Below, one piece after another: positions 25,393-34,378 of a stretch of DNA of 64,000 nucleotides. The position numbers and the translations under genes were made by a program. How positions within the stretch are numbered: the stretch's first letter is position 1; every line of letters starts with the position of its first letter. The DNA comes from Vibrio superstes (GTDB lineage: Bacteria; Pseudomonadota; Gammaproteobacteria; Enterobacterales; Vibrionaceae), in assembly GCF_003569005.1 (NCBI RefSeq), contig NZ_BCUR01000001.1:310001-374000 (forward strand), given 5' to 3'. Under the pieces are notes generated by a model. That model had not been told where the DNA came from, made no database searches, and was given only the letters and a program-made list of their open reading frames with translations.

Positions 25393-26775
25393 TTAACTCG
25401 CTTCACCAACCAAACAGCAGTACCCTTTCGCAGGAATATCTAACTCTAAATATCCATCAACCGGAAAGATGCCCTGCTCTTGAACGATATCGAACATTGG
25501 CTGATCCCAACGGATACGAATCGACTTCACCGTATCAGCCTTGTTAATGGCTACTATGCCCCGTTCTCCACGACTGAACAGTAGATGATCATCACTGGCT
25601 TCCAATACCACCATACGGGCACTGTGGACGTAATTGTGGAAGTCGATTAGCGTCTTCATACGCGGATCTTGCCACGCATTCATCCAACGAGGATTACCTT
25701 CACAGTCAAGAATGCCACTGGTATTTAGGTCGGTATAGACCAACGGCACACCACCATCACGGCAAAGAATGTAGCAATAGCCCAACCATTCATGCTCTTC
25801 TGGCATAATCAAACCTTGGAACACATCATTGTTTGGAATATCGTGGGTAATTGCGAAGGTGATAGCACGCTGGCGCTTCAACGCTTCACCAAAGTTATAG
25901 GGATCTATCAGCGCTGACATTCGTCCCTTTGGTTGGAATGCTTGCAATACCGTGTTAAATAAAGGGAAATCGTAGGCGCCCAGCTTAGTTTTCTTTAAGT
26001 AAGGCTTTAAGAAAAGCTCATACTCTTGCTTGGTTGCACCACCATCAGTAATGATCTCACCAAAAATGTGCACACCTTCCGTGATCTCTTTTGTCCACAC
26101 TTTACGCAGCTGCTCAATGGAGATATGTTTTGCAGCGTCAATGCGGAAACCCTTCACTCCCATTGCTTTCATTGCCAACAGGTACGCTTGCTGTTGCTCA
26201 ATCACATGCTCACAATCACGCAGGGTAGGCAAGCCAGGATCGTGAGGCCCACCAGTGATGCGACCATTCTGTACTTGCCATTGATCCTGCCAATCCTCTA
26301 TACCAAACGCTTCAACGAAGTCGTTTTCAGTAAATAGTGGTTTGCTCAAGTCTCCGAATAATTTCAAAGACTCATAGTGTTCTGGATCCTTAGCATAATC
26401 CTCTAGCTCTTGTTGGCTAGGGTATTGCAGCTCTGAGCGCAAGTACGATTCGTTTGCCATGTGATTAAACACCACATCAATATACACGCGAATACCATAG
26501 TCATTTAAACAGGTCATCATTGTCTGAAAATCCAGGGTATTACCCAGTTCATTGTCAATGATTCGATAATCTTGTGGCTGATAGCGCTGCCACCAAGCGG
26601 TGCCTTTCTCATGTTTCAACGACTTCATTGGCGGTGAAACTAAAACTGTTTTATAGCCTAATTGGCTTATCTGCTGAGCCTTCTCAGCAATCTCTCGATA
26701 CGGCCAGTCAAATGCATGCAAAATAACATCAGTGGCTAGTGTTAAATCTTTATCTTGAATAATGGGGTTTTTCAT
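25393..26775 (-). CDS. GH13 alpha-amylase family protein, cytoplasmic
   Basis: 460 aa glycoside hydrolase family 13 (beta/alpha)8 barrel. Conserved regions: VYIDVVFNH (98-105), nucleophile Asp213 in GFRIDAAKH, acid/base Glu240 in FGE, and His311-Asp312 in THDIPNND. There is no signal peptide, so it acts on internal maltodextrin or glycogen, or is a minor cytosolic amylase. A beta-sandwich C-domain ends near AKGYCCL. AAAGG precedes the ATG. Not adjacent to the mal genes in this window but functionally related. Confidence 0.85.
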   Translation of the reverse strand: MKNPIIQDKDLTLATDVILHAFDWPYREIAEKAQQISQLGYKTVLVSPPMKSLKHEKGTAWWQRYQPQDYRIIDNELGNTLDFQTMMTCLNDYGIRVYIDVVFNHMANESYLRSELQYPSQQELEDYAKDPEHYESLKLFGDLSKPLFTENDFVEAFGIEDWQDQWQVQNGRITGGPHDPGLPTLRDCEHVIEQQQAYLLAMKAMGVKGFRIDAAKHISIEQLRKVWTKEITEGVHIFGEIITDGGATKQEYELFLKPYLKKTKLGAYDFPLFNTVLQAFQPKGRMSALIDPYNFGEALKRQRAITFAITHDIPNNDVFQGLIMPEEHEWLGYCYILCRDGGVPLVYTDLNTSGILDCEGNPRWMNAWQDPRMKTLIDFHNYVHSARMVVLEASDDHLLFSRGERGIVAINKADTVKSIRIRWDQPMFDIVQEQGIFPVDGYLELDIPAKGYCCLVGEAS

Positions 26776-27132
26776 AAAACACCTTTTACAGCTTAGGCTG
26801 CTATTTCAGCCAATACCGATACCCTACAAGATGCATGCCATATCAAGAATCATCCTAGTTCGTATAATCATAGGGTGAATGAATGATTCAACAGGGTGTA
26901 GGCATAATCCCGCGCTAGCTAATTGAGTATGAGGCAAGGGCTTAGTTGGCATAATAATCTGATTTATTACTAATCTAAGGAATGATAAGGCAGTATAACG
27001 CCTACAAGTTAGATGATAGTATTGCAGATAGATGGCAATTATTAGACAAGGCGGATTAGAGTAGTTACTTAATATTACAAACACATTTAAGGTGATTTGA
27101 CCTTGGTCTCATATGGGGAGGCTCCAAGCAAA
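26776..27132. other. Intergenic, upstream of amylase
   Basis: AT-rich, no convincing gene. One hexamer GGATGA on the minus strand (26836-26841) matches the MalT-box core and lies about 60 bp before the amylase start, but it is single and may be chance. No repeat element of the local families was seen. Confidence 0.35.
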
Positions 27133-27552
27133 TTACTTCCAAGGCGCTTTTAAAGTCGGTTTCTTGTTACGAGGTTCAGTGGCGGGTTTGCCCCCTAGTT
27201 TCAATCCAAGATAAAACATCTGCGCGGTGAATTCATCAGTCCCATCAGCGATACATATCTTTTCAAATAGTCTATCCGCTACGTCCTTTTGCTGCGCTGG
27301 TATGTGCTCACAACGAAGCAATTGGTAAATTGCATCATGAGCCAGTGACGCCCGCATGTTTCTTGAGGTATCCACTACAGGCCCAGAAGGACCATCCCAA
27401 GCATAGCCAGAACGCACAGTAAGCCAACCATCTAAACTGAGACCGATAAACTCCATATCTATATTCTGCTGCGGAAAAATGTCCACTTTAATAATGAAAT
27501 CTTCGGCTAACTGATACTTGTACCCTGCTCGATAAAAAATATGTTCCGACAT
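27133..27552 (-). CDS. DUF1353 family protein
   Basis: 139 aa. The central motif SGYAWDGPSGPVVDT (about 69-83) and NMRASLAHDAIYQLLR (about 85-100) are characteristic of DUF1353, a family found both in phage tail/lysis regions and on bacterial chromosomes, with unknown biochemical function. No signal peptide. It is divergent from the M15-type peptidase gene. No phage genes surround it here. Confidence 0.75.
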   Translation of the reverse strand: MSEHIFYRAGYKYQLAEDFIIKVDIFPQQNIDMEFIGLSLDGWLTVRSGYAWDGPSGPVVDTSRNMRASLAHDAIYQLLRCEHIPAQQKDVADRLFEKICIADGTDEFTAQMFYLGLKLGGKPATEPRNKKPTLKAPWK

Positions 27553-27715
27553 TGTGGTTCACCGCTGTTCAAATAAACATCAATCACTCTCTTGGTTACA
27601 AAAATAGATAGCGATAGGTCAACGGTCAAACCTACACGCCTCGATAAATTGTGATTTCCATCGAATATTTAATTAGCGTCTATACTGGGAACACTAAATG
27701 CAAAGGAGAACTCAC

Positions 27716-28354
27716 ATGTTTCGTCTTGCTACCCTACTCTTCATTAGTCTTAGCTTTAGCGTATCTTCGAACGAACTACTCAAGCTATACGAATCTGAAA
27801 ATGAACTGGAATACAGCGACTTAGTGATAGATGTTAAAGGTTACAAAGTGCCAACTCGGGCGGCATTTCGGGGCTGGATACTGATGAATCAAGCACAAGA
27901 ACCAGTGAAAGAAATAGCCGACCAACTGATAGCGGCTGGCATTACGGAAGTTCCATTAAAAACAATGCCTATGCACTTGATACTTTTACAAGGAACAAAC
28001 TGGGCTTTGAATGGGACTTCTGTATTCACACTGCCTGATAGCAAGCAAGTGCCTAGCATGGTTAGAACGGTGAAGTTCATTCAAGACCATGTCGAACCTG
28101 TCCTAGGGCCTTTAGTACCCGTTTCAGGCGATAGAGATCAATATTACAACGAAACCTCTGGTGGCGCTTCTCGCAGTCAACATTTGAATTTCTGCGCTCT
28201 TGATTTAGTCCCTATAAATGACATAAGTCGAGAGGAACTACAGAAAAAATTATGGGGTATTTACAATAAAGTGGGTAAAGAGAACAACATGGGTATGGGT
28301 CTATACTCAGGAGTACGCTTTCATATCGATACTTGCGGGTACAGAAATTGGTGA
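27716..28354 (+). CDS. Secreted M15-type (D-Ala-D-Ala carboxypeptidase-like) peptidase
   Basis: 212 aa from the ATG at 27716, which has AAGGAG seven nt upstream; an earlier in-frame ATG overlaps that site. A signal peptide (about 1-19) is followed by a domain with the zinc ligands of the hedgehog/DD-peptidase fold: His156 and Asp163 in SQHLNFCALD, and His203 in RFHID. This resembles the VanY/M15A group that trims peptidoglycan stem peptides. Cys161 and Cys207 could form a disulfide. Substrate not proven. Confidence 0.75.
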   Translation: MFRLATLLFISLSFSVSSNELLKLYESENELEYSDLVIDVKGYKVPTRAAFRGWILMNQAQEPVKEIADQLIAAGITEVPLKTMPMHLILLQGTNWALNGTSVFTLPDSKQVPSMVRTVKFIQDHVEPVLGPLVPVSGDRDQYYNETSGGASRSQHLNFCALDLVPINDISREELQKKLWGIYNKVGKENNMGMGLYSGVRFHIDTCGYRNW

Positions 28355-28422
28355 TATGCAGCGGTTAGCCTCAAGCTGCAAGCTACCAGACAAAGAAACG
28401 TACAGTTATTGCTCTTAAAAAA

Positions 28423-28830
28423 CCGTTATTCCCGCAAGCTCTTAGCGGGAATCTCTTCAACCTAAAGACCCCCGACCAGAGTGCTGCCCCAGAAAAGCGC
28501 TAAAGGATGACGGTGTTTAAACAACTTACAGCTGAAAGCTTGAAGCTAATAGCTAAAAAAACGTCATTCCCGCAGGCTCTTAGCGGGAATCTCTTCAACC
28601 TAAAGACCCCCAACCAGAGTGCTGCCCCAGAAAAGCGCTAGAGGATGACTGTGTTTAAACAACTTACAGCTGAAAGCTAAAAAAGTCATTCCCGCAGGCT
28701 CTTAGCGGGAATCTCTTCAACCTAAAGATCTCCGACCAGAGTGCTGGCCCAGAAAAGCCCTCGGGCATGGCGGATATCCTAAAGTCGGAGTTGTAATCAA
28801 TAGACAGCTGAAAGCTCGAAGCTAAAAACT
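28423..28830. repeat. Three tandem CGTCAT-type repeats with AGCT heptads
   Basis: Units start at 28423, 28561 and 28685. Each opens GTCATTCCCGC(A/G)GGCTCTTAGCGGGAAT (hairpin), continues through TCTTCAACCTAAAGA and GACCAGAGTGCTG, and the first closes GGATGACGG. Unit ends carry runs of AGCT spaced exactly 7 bp: 28530, 28537, 28544, 28551 and again 28806, 28813, 28820. This fills the 480-bp gap before queE. Confidence 0.85.
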
Positions 28831-28836
28831 GTCAAC

Positions 28837-29502
28837 TTAAGCAATATCCAAATACTTATGCGTTTGCACCGACAAACGCCAGTTGTTGGCGATACATGTA
28901 TCGATACACAGCTTTGTCGCTCTAGGTTTTTGGCTAATAGGTTGCAGTAAAACTTCTACGCCATCTTGGAGTGTACTGACTTCGAGCAACGCTTTGAGAT
29001 CATCAATGTCTGACTCTTTACCCACTGGGTGCTTAACCTCGTTGGCACGAGACATTGCGCTTGGTTCAATCGGAAGCTTGCCTTTCATACCAATTTTTGG
29101 TGAAACCGTCACCCAAGTGTTTGGGGTCGCCAGTACTTCAAAAGTACCACTGGTTTCAATTTGGCAACGGTAGCCGTTTGCTTCTAGCTCTGTCGTCAAA
29201 GGCAATAAGTCATACTGGCATGGCTCACCGCCGGTAATGACCACGTGTTTGGCCGAGTATTGCTCAAGGCAATAGGCCACCAGCGCAGATTCACTCGTAC
29301 TACACCAACGCTCATCATCGCCTTGTTTTAGTAGAACCGTTTTAAAATCTGTTTCGTCTTCTAGGTTCACATCCCAGGTTTGTTTGGTGTCACACCAAGC
29401 ACAGCCCACAGGACATCCTTGCAGACGAATAAAGATAGAAGGCACTCCAGTAAAGAAGCCCTCTCCTTGTATGGTTTCAAACATCTCATTGATTTTAAGC
29501 AC
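28837..29502 (-). CDS. queE: 7-carboxy-7-deazaguanine synthase QueE
   Basis: Radical-SAM enzyme that converts 6-carboxy-tetrahydropterin to 7-carboxy-7-deazaguanine in queuosine synthesis. The cluster motif CPVGCAWC holds Cys30, Cys34, Cys37, and TGGEPC follows. I start it at a GTG at 29502, just after the queD stop, giving 221 aa, near the E. coli length; a GTG at 29511 and an ATG at 29553, both inside queD, are alternatives. It is co-transcribed with queD. Confidence 0.92.
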   Translation of the reverse strand: MLKINEMFETIQGEGFFTGVPSIFIRLQGCPVGCAWCDTKQTWDVNLEDETDFKTVLLKQGDDERWCSTSESALVAYCLEQYSAKHVVITGGEPCQYDLLPLTTELEANGYRCQIETSGTFEVLATPNTWVTVSPKIGMKGKLPIEPSAMSRANEVKHPVGKESDIDDLKALLEVSTLQDGVEVLLQPISQKPRATKLCIDTCIANNWRLSVQTHKYLDIA

Positions 29503-29503
29503 G

Positions 29504-29866
29504 TTATTCACCCGTGTAGATACAGCCAGCAGTACAGGTTTCTTTGATTTCAACCTTGCTTAGAAGTGGCAGTAACGGCTTAGTTTGCTCAAATACCCAT
29601 TTAGCCAGCACTTCACTGGTTGGGTTTTCAAGGCCTTCGATATCATTAAGGTAATGATGATCAAGGCGATCGTAGATTGGTTTAAACTTCTCTTTTACAT
29701 CACTAAAGTCGATAATCCAGCCCGTATGAGCGTCCACTTCACCTTTAAGGTAAAGGCGAACCAAGAATGAGTGTCCATGCAGACGACCACACTTATGTCC
29801 CTCAGGTACGTGAGGTAATTTATGGGCGGCTTCAAACATAAACTCTTTGTAGATTTCGGTAGTCAT
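29504..29866 (-). CDS. queD: 6-carboxytetrahydropterin synthase QueD
   Basis: 120 aa, converts 7,8-dihydroneopterin triphosphate to 6-carboxy-tetrahydropterin for queuosine synthesis. Zinc ligands His15 (EAAHKLP), His30 and His32 (RLHGHSF) and the catalytic Cys26 (GHKCG) are present, as is LDHHYLND. It precedes queE without a gap. No preQ1 riboswitch signature was found in the 5' region. Confidence 0.93.
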   Translation of the reverse strand: MTTEIYKEFMFEAAHKLPHVPEGHKCGRLHGHSFLVRLYLKGEVDAHTGWIIDFSDVKEKFKPIYDRLDHHYLNDIEGLENPTSEVLAKWVFEQTKPLLPLLSKVEIKETCTAGCIYTGE

Positions 29867-29917
29867 AGTGTTCTTCTGTACGTTGGGCCTAAACAGACCT
29901 AAAAGAGAAAGGCACGG

Positions 29918-29946
29918 ATTGTAGCAAGTTTAGTCCAAACCCCCAA
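29918..29946 (-). promoter_or_regulatory. Candidate queDE promoter
   Basis: On the minus strand TTGGGG and TACAAT are spaced by 17 bp, 52 bp upstream of the queD ATG. The -10 is good, the -35 has only its TTG half. Confidence 0.4.
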
Positions 29947-29963
29947 CGAAAACTGAAGTTGCA

Positions 29964-29995
29964 CCCAAAAGAAAAGGCAGAGCTTTCGCTCTGCC
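29964..29995 (-). terminator. Porin gene terminator
   Basis: Perfect 8-bp stem GGCAGAGC/GCTCTGCC with a 4-nt loop, followed on the minus strand by TTTTCTTTT. It is 26 bp after the porin stop and separates it from queDE. Confidence 0.8.
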
Positions 29996-30021
29996 TTGGT
30001 TAGGTATTCTATAAAAGAGAA

Positions 30022-31023
30022 TTATAGATAGTATCGAACACCTAGAGCGTATAGATCATCATCACTTGAGACGTCATCACCTAAGTCAAGTTGGTAACCT
30101 GCGTAACCAACAAATGCTGGAGTGAAGTTATATTCTACCTGCAGTGCCATTTGGCTAATAATAGTAATGCTACTGTCATCATCTTCATGAGACTCATAGT
30201 TTAGGGAGAAGTTAAGGCTATTTGCTAGAGCAAACGCTGCGATAGCTTCGACACTAGTAGAGTCATACGCCCCTGCACCACCAAGAGCATTTCGGAACGA
30301 ATCACCCATCTCATAAACAGCAGCTACAAACAAGCCATCGCCATATGTGCCGTATTTCGCTGAAATTAGGTTACCCATCGCGTCATCATTCGAACCGCTA
30401 ACTGAACCAGTGGTGAAAGCGTAACCTACGAAGATGCCACCTAGATCAAAAGACAAGCCTAATTGACCGCGATTACCATAGTCTGTGCCACCTTCACTGT
30501 TATCGCCCTGCCAACCAGCACCTAGATTGAAGTCAATGTTATCTCCAAAATTGAAGGTTTTACGATATGAGATCATTCGCTCTGCACGTCCAGTACCTAG
30601 CTCATAACCATTAACATATAAAAAATCATTGGCAAACGCGATTGGCATATCTGCGATGCCACCGATATCGTAATAAGGCGACCATTGAGTACCACCAACA
30701 CCGCGGCCCCATGTGTCATGCGTGACACCAATGTAACCCAAACGAGTAGAAAATGAGTTGTCACCACCTTCTAGAGTGTTTACGCTCCATTCGCCTTTTA
30801 CATCGGCGGCCCAGCCGTGACCTAGGTCTTGGGTTGCATTAATGTTGATACGAGGAGAGATTGATTGAACTTCTACTTCATCATCCGCGTCATTACCGAT
30901 ACCCATCGAAATGTGTCCACCAATAGAGAACGTTGAACCACCGCTGTTATACAATTCCACCGCATAAGCTTGACCACTAAATGCGATGCCCGCAATTACA
31001 CTTGCTAATACTGTCTTTTTCAT
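30022..31023 (-). CDS. Gram-negative trimeric porin
   Basis: Outer-membrane diffusion channel, 333 aa from the ATG at 31023. Signal peptide MKKTVLASVIAGIAFSG, cut after AYA. The mature protein is a 16-strand-type barrel with alternating strands, acidic turns (DADDEVEV, EDDDSS, DDVSSDDD) and a terminal strand ending in GVRYYL, the aromatic end needed for Bam insertion. It resembles the OmpH/OmpL-like porins of Photobacterium and Vibrio. A 660-bp upstream region suggests complex regulation; a CRP-like site lies there. Confidence 0.85.
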   Translation of the reverse strand: MKKTVLASVIAGIAFSGQAYAVELYNSGGSTFSIGGHISMGIGNDADDEVEVQSISPRININATQDLGHGWAADVKGEWSVNTLEGGDNSFSTRLGYIGVTHDTWGRGVGGTQWSPYYDIGGIADMPIAFANDFLYVNGYELGTGRAERMISYRKTFNFGDNIDFNLGAGWQGDNSEGGTDYGNRGQLGLSFDLGGIFVGYAFTTGSVSGSNDDAMGNLISAKYGTYGDGLFVAAVYEMGDSFRNALGGAGAYDSTSVEAIAAFALANSLNFSLNYESHEDDDSSITIISQMALQVEYNFTPAFVGYAGYQLDLGDDVSSDDDLYALGVRYYL

Positions 31024-31683
31024 AATGTCTTTCCATTTACCTATGTGTATAAAAGTTGTGCTAAAAACACTGTAAATGTCGTACGACTTAATCGACTTAT
31101 TTTTTATTATTTGCAAATTGCTATTCGCTCATTTGCTAAAAGCAACTTACAGAGAAGGTATATATCCTTGTTCCTCTGTTTAGTCATAAACCACTAATTA
31201 GTGGTCTAGTCCTACAAATCACCTTTTGTAACAGCGTAGTAATGATTTTTTAATAAACCAAATAAAAAGCGTGCCTAGATCACATTATAAATAACTTACA
31301 GGCTATTTAATGCTCAGAACGTGAGTATTGCTGGTCTTTGGGAGGTTAATGACAACTTTCAGCTTTCATTATTGGAGTGCTTATTTCAATTGGAAATAGA
31401 TAGATTGATCAATGAAGGTTTCCATTGATATATAGGAGATTTTAAATAATGAATTATTTTTCACACTAAGTTATGTCGAACTAATTCGTTAGGTGTGTAG
31501 ATGAGTGTAATTAGATGTTAAATAAAAACCACAGATGCGAGAAGACTCACTTCTGTCGATAAGCAATGCTGAAATGATTATTCACGATGAATAATCTACC
31601 CCTAAAGTGAGAGACATTTAAACCCAGCTAAATATTCGTTGCTTAATCCTATGAGGCTTGAGCAACGTAACTGGGTTCTCTAT
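31024..31683. other. Long AT-rich region upstream of the porin gene
   Basis: 660 bp without a gene. It holds a CRP-like site (31269-31284) and a hairpin pair near the methyltransferase gene: AACCCAG (31621-31627) with CTGGGTT (31670-31676), and inside it CGTTGC with GCAACG. There is no T-run, so the structure is not a standard terminator. No reading frame was convincing. Confidence 0.5.
31269..31284 (-). promoter_or_regulatory. CRP-like site upstream of porin
   Basis: TGTGATCTAGGCACGC on the minus strand: the first half-site TGTGA is perfect, the second CACGC is weaker than TCACA. Centre about 250 bp before the porin ATG. Porin control by CRP is known in vibrios (OmpT), so this is plausible but unproven. 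Confidence 0.3.
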
Positions 31684-32274
31684 TTACTTGTAGGCTACAC
31701 CCATTAAAACAGGCATCGTTGTGCCATCTTTCATCTCGACCTCAAAAGGAATGGAGATTTCGATATCACTAAAGCCAGCTTGATGGAGTATGGAGTGCGC
31801 CGACTCTTGCGTCAGCCCCTCTGACTCATCTTCATTCAACCAATCCCAATGTACAAATATCCCTTGCTCATCAAGTAGTGAATAGATAATAGTCGCCGCT
31901 TCCTTGAAGTCCGGAATAAAGCCACAGACTGATGAGGCAATAACAAGGTCGAATTGTTTTCTAAATGCAGGGTGCTGAGCCACCAATCCACGAGTGAGCT
32001 CGTCAACTACCGGTTCTACATTTACTAAGGTTTTCTTGTCGAGTTCTTCTATCATGGCTTCAGAAGCGTCTAGAGCAACCACACTGCGCGCTAACGGCGC
32101 TACTCTTTGGCTCAATAAGCCAGTACCACAACCAAAATCTAATACATTTGCGCCTTTCATTGAGTGAAGCGCTTGAAGCTCTGCGAAAACTAGATCTGAG
32201 AATTGAGCAGTTGCTGGGTCTTTCTCCCACTCAGCAGCATAATCATCCCAATTGTGCACCATCTGACTATCCAT
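31684..32274 (-). CDS. Class I SAM-dependent methyltransferase
   Basis: 196 aa. Motif I VLDFGCGTG (44-52), the acidic end of strand 2 (VVALDAS) and motif II-like DLVIASSVCGFI identify a small-molecule-type methyltransferase. Substrate unknown. The first ATG (32274) nearly touches its AGG; an ATG four codons later is possible. It is divergent from a LysR-type gene, so that regulator may control it. Confidence 0.8.
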   Translation of the reverse strand: MDSQMVHNWDDYAAEWEKDPATAQFSDLVFAELQALHSMKGANVLDFGCGTGLLSQRVAPLARSVVALDASEAMIEELDKKTLVNVEPVVDELTRGLVAQHPAFRKQFDLVIASSVCGFIPDFKEAATIIYSLLDEQGIFVHWDWLNEDESEGLTQESAHSILHQAGFSDIEISIPFEVEMKDGTTMPVLMGVAYK

Positions 32275-32436
32275 CCTAAAGTTTGTTGCCTACGCTGAGT
32301 AAAGCAAATCTTGGTAAAAAAAGATACAAAATTGCATTTAATACAAAGAGATATTGGGCTTAGATCATGTGTCGCTTGATTTTTCAGCACCCAATCAGTT
32401 AATTTTGAAAGCCTACACATTCACAAATGAGTACAA

Positions 32437-33315
32437 ATGAACCTTTCCCATATAGAAGCCTTTGTTCAAGTTGCCCAACATGGCTCCGTATCAGAAGCCG
32501 CAAGGCAACTCGATTGCAATCGTACCAAGCTCTCAATGGCTATCAAAGCCCTGGAGAAAGAATTAGACACGAAACTTTATATTCGCAGTGGCAACAATCT
32601 TGAGCTATCGGAAGCGGGCAAAGCCATTTACAAAAACTGCGAATCACTGCTAGTGACAGCATCACGTATCAAACAAACGTGCAAACATATCCGCGGCGAT
32701 TTTACTGCAGAAGTTAGGATCGCGCGAGATGACGCTATACCAGACGATACATGGCAAGAGCTCTCTCTTCGTCTCAACAATAAGTATCCTGCAACCACTT
32801 TTAATATTGTTCTCGCATCGAGTGGCGATCTCTCAAACCTAGTAGAAACTAAACAAGTCGATTTTGCCTTTGGCGTAGATTACGAACGCGTAGATGACCC
32901 TAGGATTGAGTACACTCCTATTGCCAAAATCAGAATGATGTCAGTATGCAATTCCGATCACCCCCTCAGTAAACAGCGCCGTGTATCCGATGAACAATTA
33001 CGTAACGCAATGCAGGTTACACTGGCTTACCTCAACGAAAAAGATAACCCTGAACTATTGCCCTTTTCCCTCAAACATATCGGATTTTCAAGCTTCGATT
33101 ACATCCTCAGTACCATTCGCACAGAAGGTGCATGGGGGGTTCTTCCCGAACCACTCATTCGTCATCTATTAAGAGATGAAACGTTATCAGTCATTAAGCA
33201 CACTTACGGGCTCACCCAAGAAGAGTTCTGTATGTTCTCCTCTACAGGTATGGAAGCACATCCTGGTATGGTTTGGCTCTGCGATAAGCTCAGTGACTAC
33301 TTGTTTGATTTCTAG
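32437..33315 (+). CDS. LysR-family transcriptional regulator
   Basis: 292 aa. N-terminal winged helix-turn-helix (about 3-62, recognition part SVSEAARQLDCNRTKLSMAI) and a C-terminal effector-binding domain (about 88-290). Such regulators usually bind between themselves and a divergent target; here the divergent gene is the methyltransferase, separated by 162 bp. The effector is unknown. Confidence 0.9.
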   Translation: MNLSHIEAFVQVAQHGSVSEAARQLDCNRTKLSMAIKALEKELDTKLYIRSGNNLELSEAGKAIYKNCESLLVTASRIKQTCKHIRGDFTAEVRIARDDAIPDDTWQELSLRLNNKYPATTFNIVLASSGDLSNLVETKQVDFAFGVDYERVDDPRIEYTPIAKIRMMSVCNSDHPLSKQRRVSDEQLRNAMQVTLAYLNEKDNPELLPFSLKHIGFSSFDYILSTIRTEGAWGVLPEPLIRHLLRDETLSVIKHTYGLTQEEFCMFSSTGMEAHPGMVWLCDKLSDYLFDF

Positions 33316-33486
33316 CCCCAGTGGGTGTCAATATTTCTGACGCCACTACAACAGCGTAACTACCTGATATTAATCATTAATTTCTCTTCCGTTCGAGTGA
33401 CAACCTTGACCTAAGCAAACTTTGATTGAAAGCTTCCTGCCACTCGCAAACAATGAGCACAGTTAGTTTGTTTCAAAAGGTTCATC

Positions 33487-34179
33487 ATGAGTGGTAAAGA
33501 ACGTTCCTCAGAACGCCGCATTTTAGTTTATTCAGCCCTGTTAACGCTTGGCTTTGCCGTAAGTGGCATTGTCTTGGGTAATTGGGTTGGTTCTATGGTC
33601 ATTATTTTTGATGGTGCGTATTCTCTTATCAGTTTAGCGTTAACTTTATTGTCACTGCTTGCAGTAACGCTAATGGCACGCCCAAGCAGTAATCGTTTTC
33701 CACATGGATTGGCCGCTCTTGAACCTATCGTCATCGCTATTAAAGCCGCAGTTATTTTAGGTTTAGTTTGTATCTCTATCTATTCTGCTATTAACTCAGT
33801 TATTGATGGTGGCCGTGAAATCGACACCTCAATTGCAACCTTATTCGGCCTTGTTAACGTGATCGGCTGTGCCTTCGGATGGGTAATGCTCGCAAAGAAA
33901 AACAAAGACATTGGTTCCGGACTTATCGCCGCAGAAGTAAAGCAATGGCAAATGGATACCCTGATCAGTGTGGCGGTACTTCTTGGCTTTGTTACTGCAT
34001 GGTTGATGCTTCAAACCTCACTGAGCGCATACGCGGCATACGCTGACCCTGTGATGATGTTATTAATGGCCGGATACTTCATAAAAGTTCCTGCGGTCAT
34101 GCTTAAAGACGCGATATCTGAGTTACTGCAGATGTCTGCAAATAAGACTCACAGAGAAGAAATTAAAGTAGAAAGTTGA
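33487..34179 (+). CDS. Short cation-diffusion-facilitator-like membrane protein
   Basis: 230 aa with about six hydrophobic helices, the transmembrane core of the CDF family but without the cytoplasmic C-terminal domain that CDF dimers normally have. Asp42 in FDGAYS (helix 2) and Asp157 in WQMDTLIS (helix 5) fall where the metal site is expected, though the usual His partners are replaced. HGLAALEP follows helix 2-3. It probably moves a divalent cation, but the incomplete site leaves this open. Confidence 0.7.
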   Translation: MSGKERSSERRILVYSALLTLGFAVSGIVLGNWVGSMVIIFDGAYSLISLALTLLSLLAVTLMARPSSNRFPHGLAALEPIVIAIKAAVILGLVCISIYSAINSVIDGGREIDTSIATLFGLVNVIGCAFGWVMLAKKNKDIGSGLIAAEVKQWQMDTLISVAVLLGFVTAWLMLQTSLSAYAAYADPVMMLLMAGYFIKVPAVMLKDAISELLQMSANKTHREEIKVES

Positions 34180-34317
34180 AAGCGTTCAAATGTAGGCTTA
34201 AACAAAGTCATGACCAGCGCTTTATCGGAGGTCTATAGGCGGTAGAGATTCCGAGATATTCTAGCTAGAACCTAATCTCGAGGGCTAAAGACTGTCAGCT
34301 GTTAGCCTCATCTATAC

Positions 34318-34346
34318 TTGCATTATTCCCCACTCTAATTTAAAGT
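34318..34346 (+). promoter_or_regulatory. Candidate nnrS promoter
   Basis: TTGCAT (34318-34323) and TAAAGT (34341-34346) are spaced by 17 bp. The -10 overlaps the first bases of the NsrR operator, a layout that would let the repressor block RNA polymerase. Confidence 0.45.
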
Positions 34347-34365
34347 TGCATTTAAATTGCAACTT
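34343..34365 (+). promoter_or_regulatory. NsrR operator before nnrS
   Basis: AAGTTGCATTT-A-AATTGCAACTT is an 11-1-11 palindrome. It fits the NsrR consensus AAGNTGYATTT-N-AAATRCANCTT at all but one of the constrained positions. It sits 13 bp before the nnrS start. NsrR is the nitric-oxide-sensing Fe-S repressor and nnrS is one of its known targets, so NO should induce this gene. Confidence 0.8.
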
Positions 34366-34378
34366 TAAGGTTTTGGCT

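Noticed and set aside
26824-27084. Possible 86-aa protein between amylase and DUF1353
   Set aside because: No ribosome site, no domain, starts and ends in AT-rich non-coding sequence.
29867-29960. preQ1 riboswitch before queD
   Set aside because: No GAGGTT...CTACACCCTC-like core or matching hairpin in the leader.
31621-31676. attC site or structured RNA
   Set aside because: Stem arms are present but core sites for integron recombination are missing, and no integrase is nearby.
34225-34235. JUMPstart/ops element (GGCGGTAG)
   Set aside because: Single short match far from the polysaccharide locus; no JUMPstart was found upstream of the glycan operons visible here.
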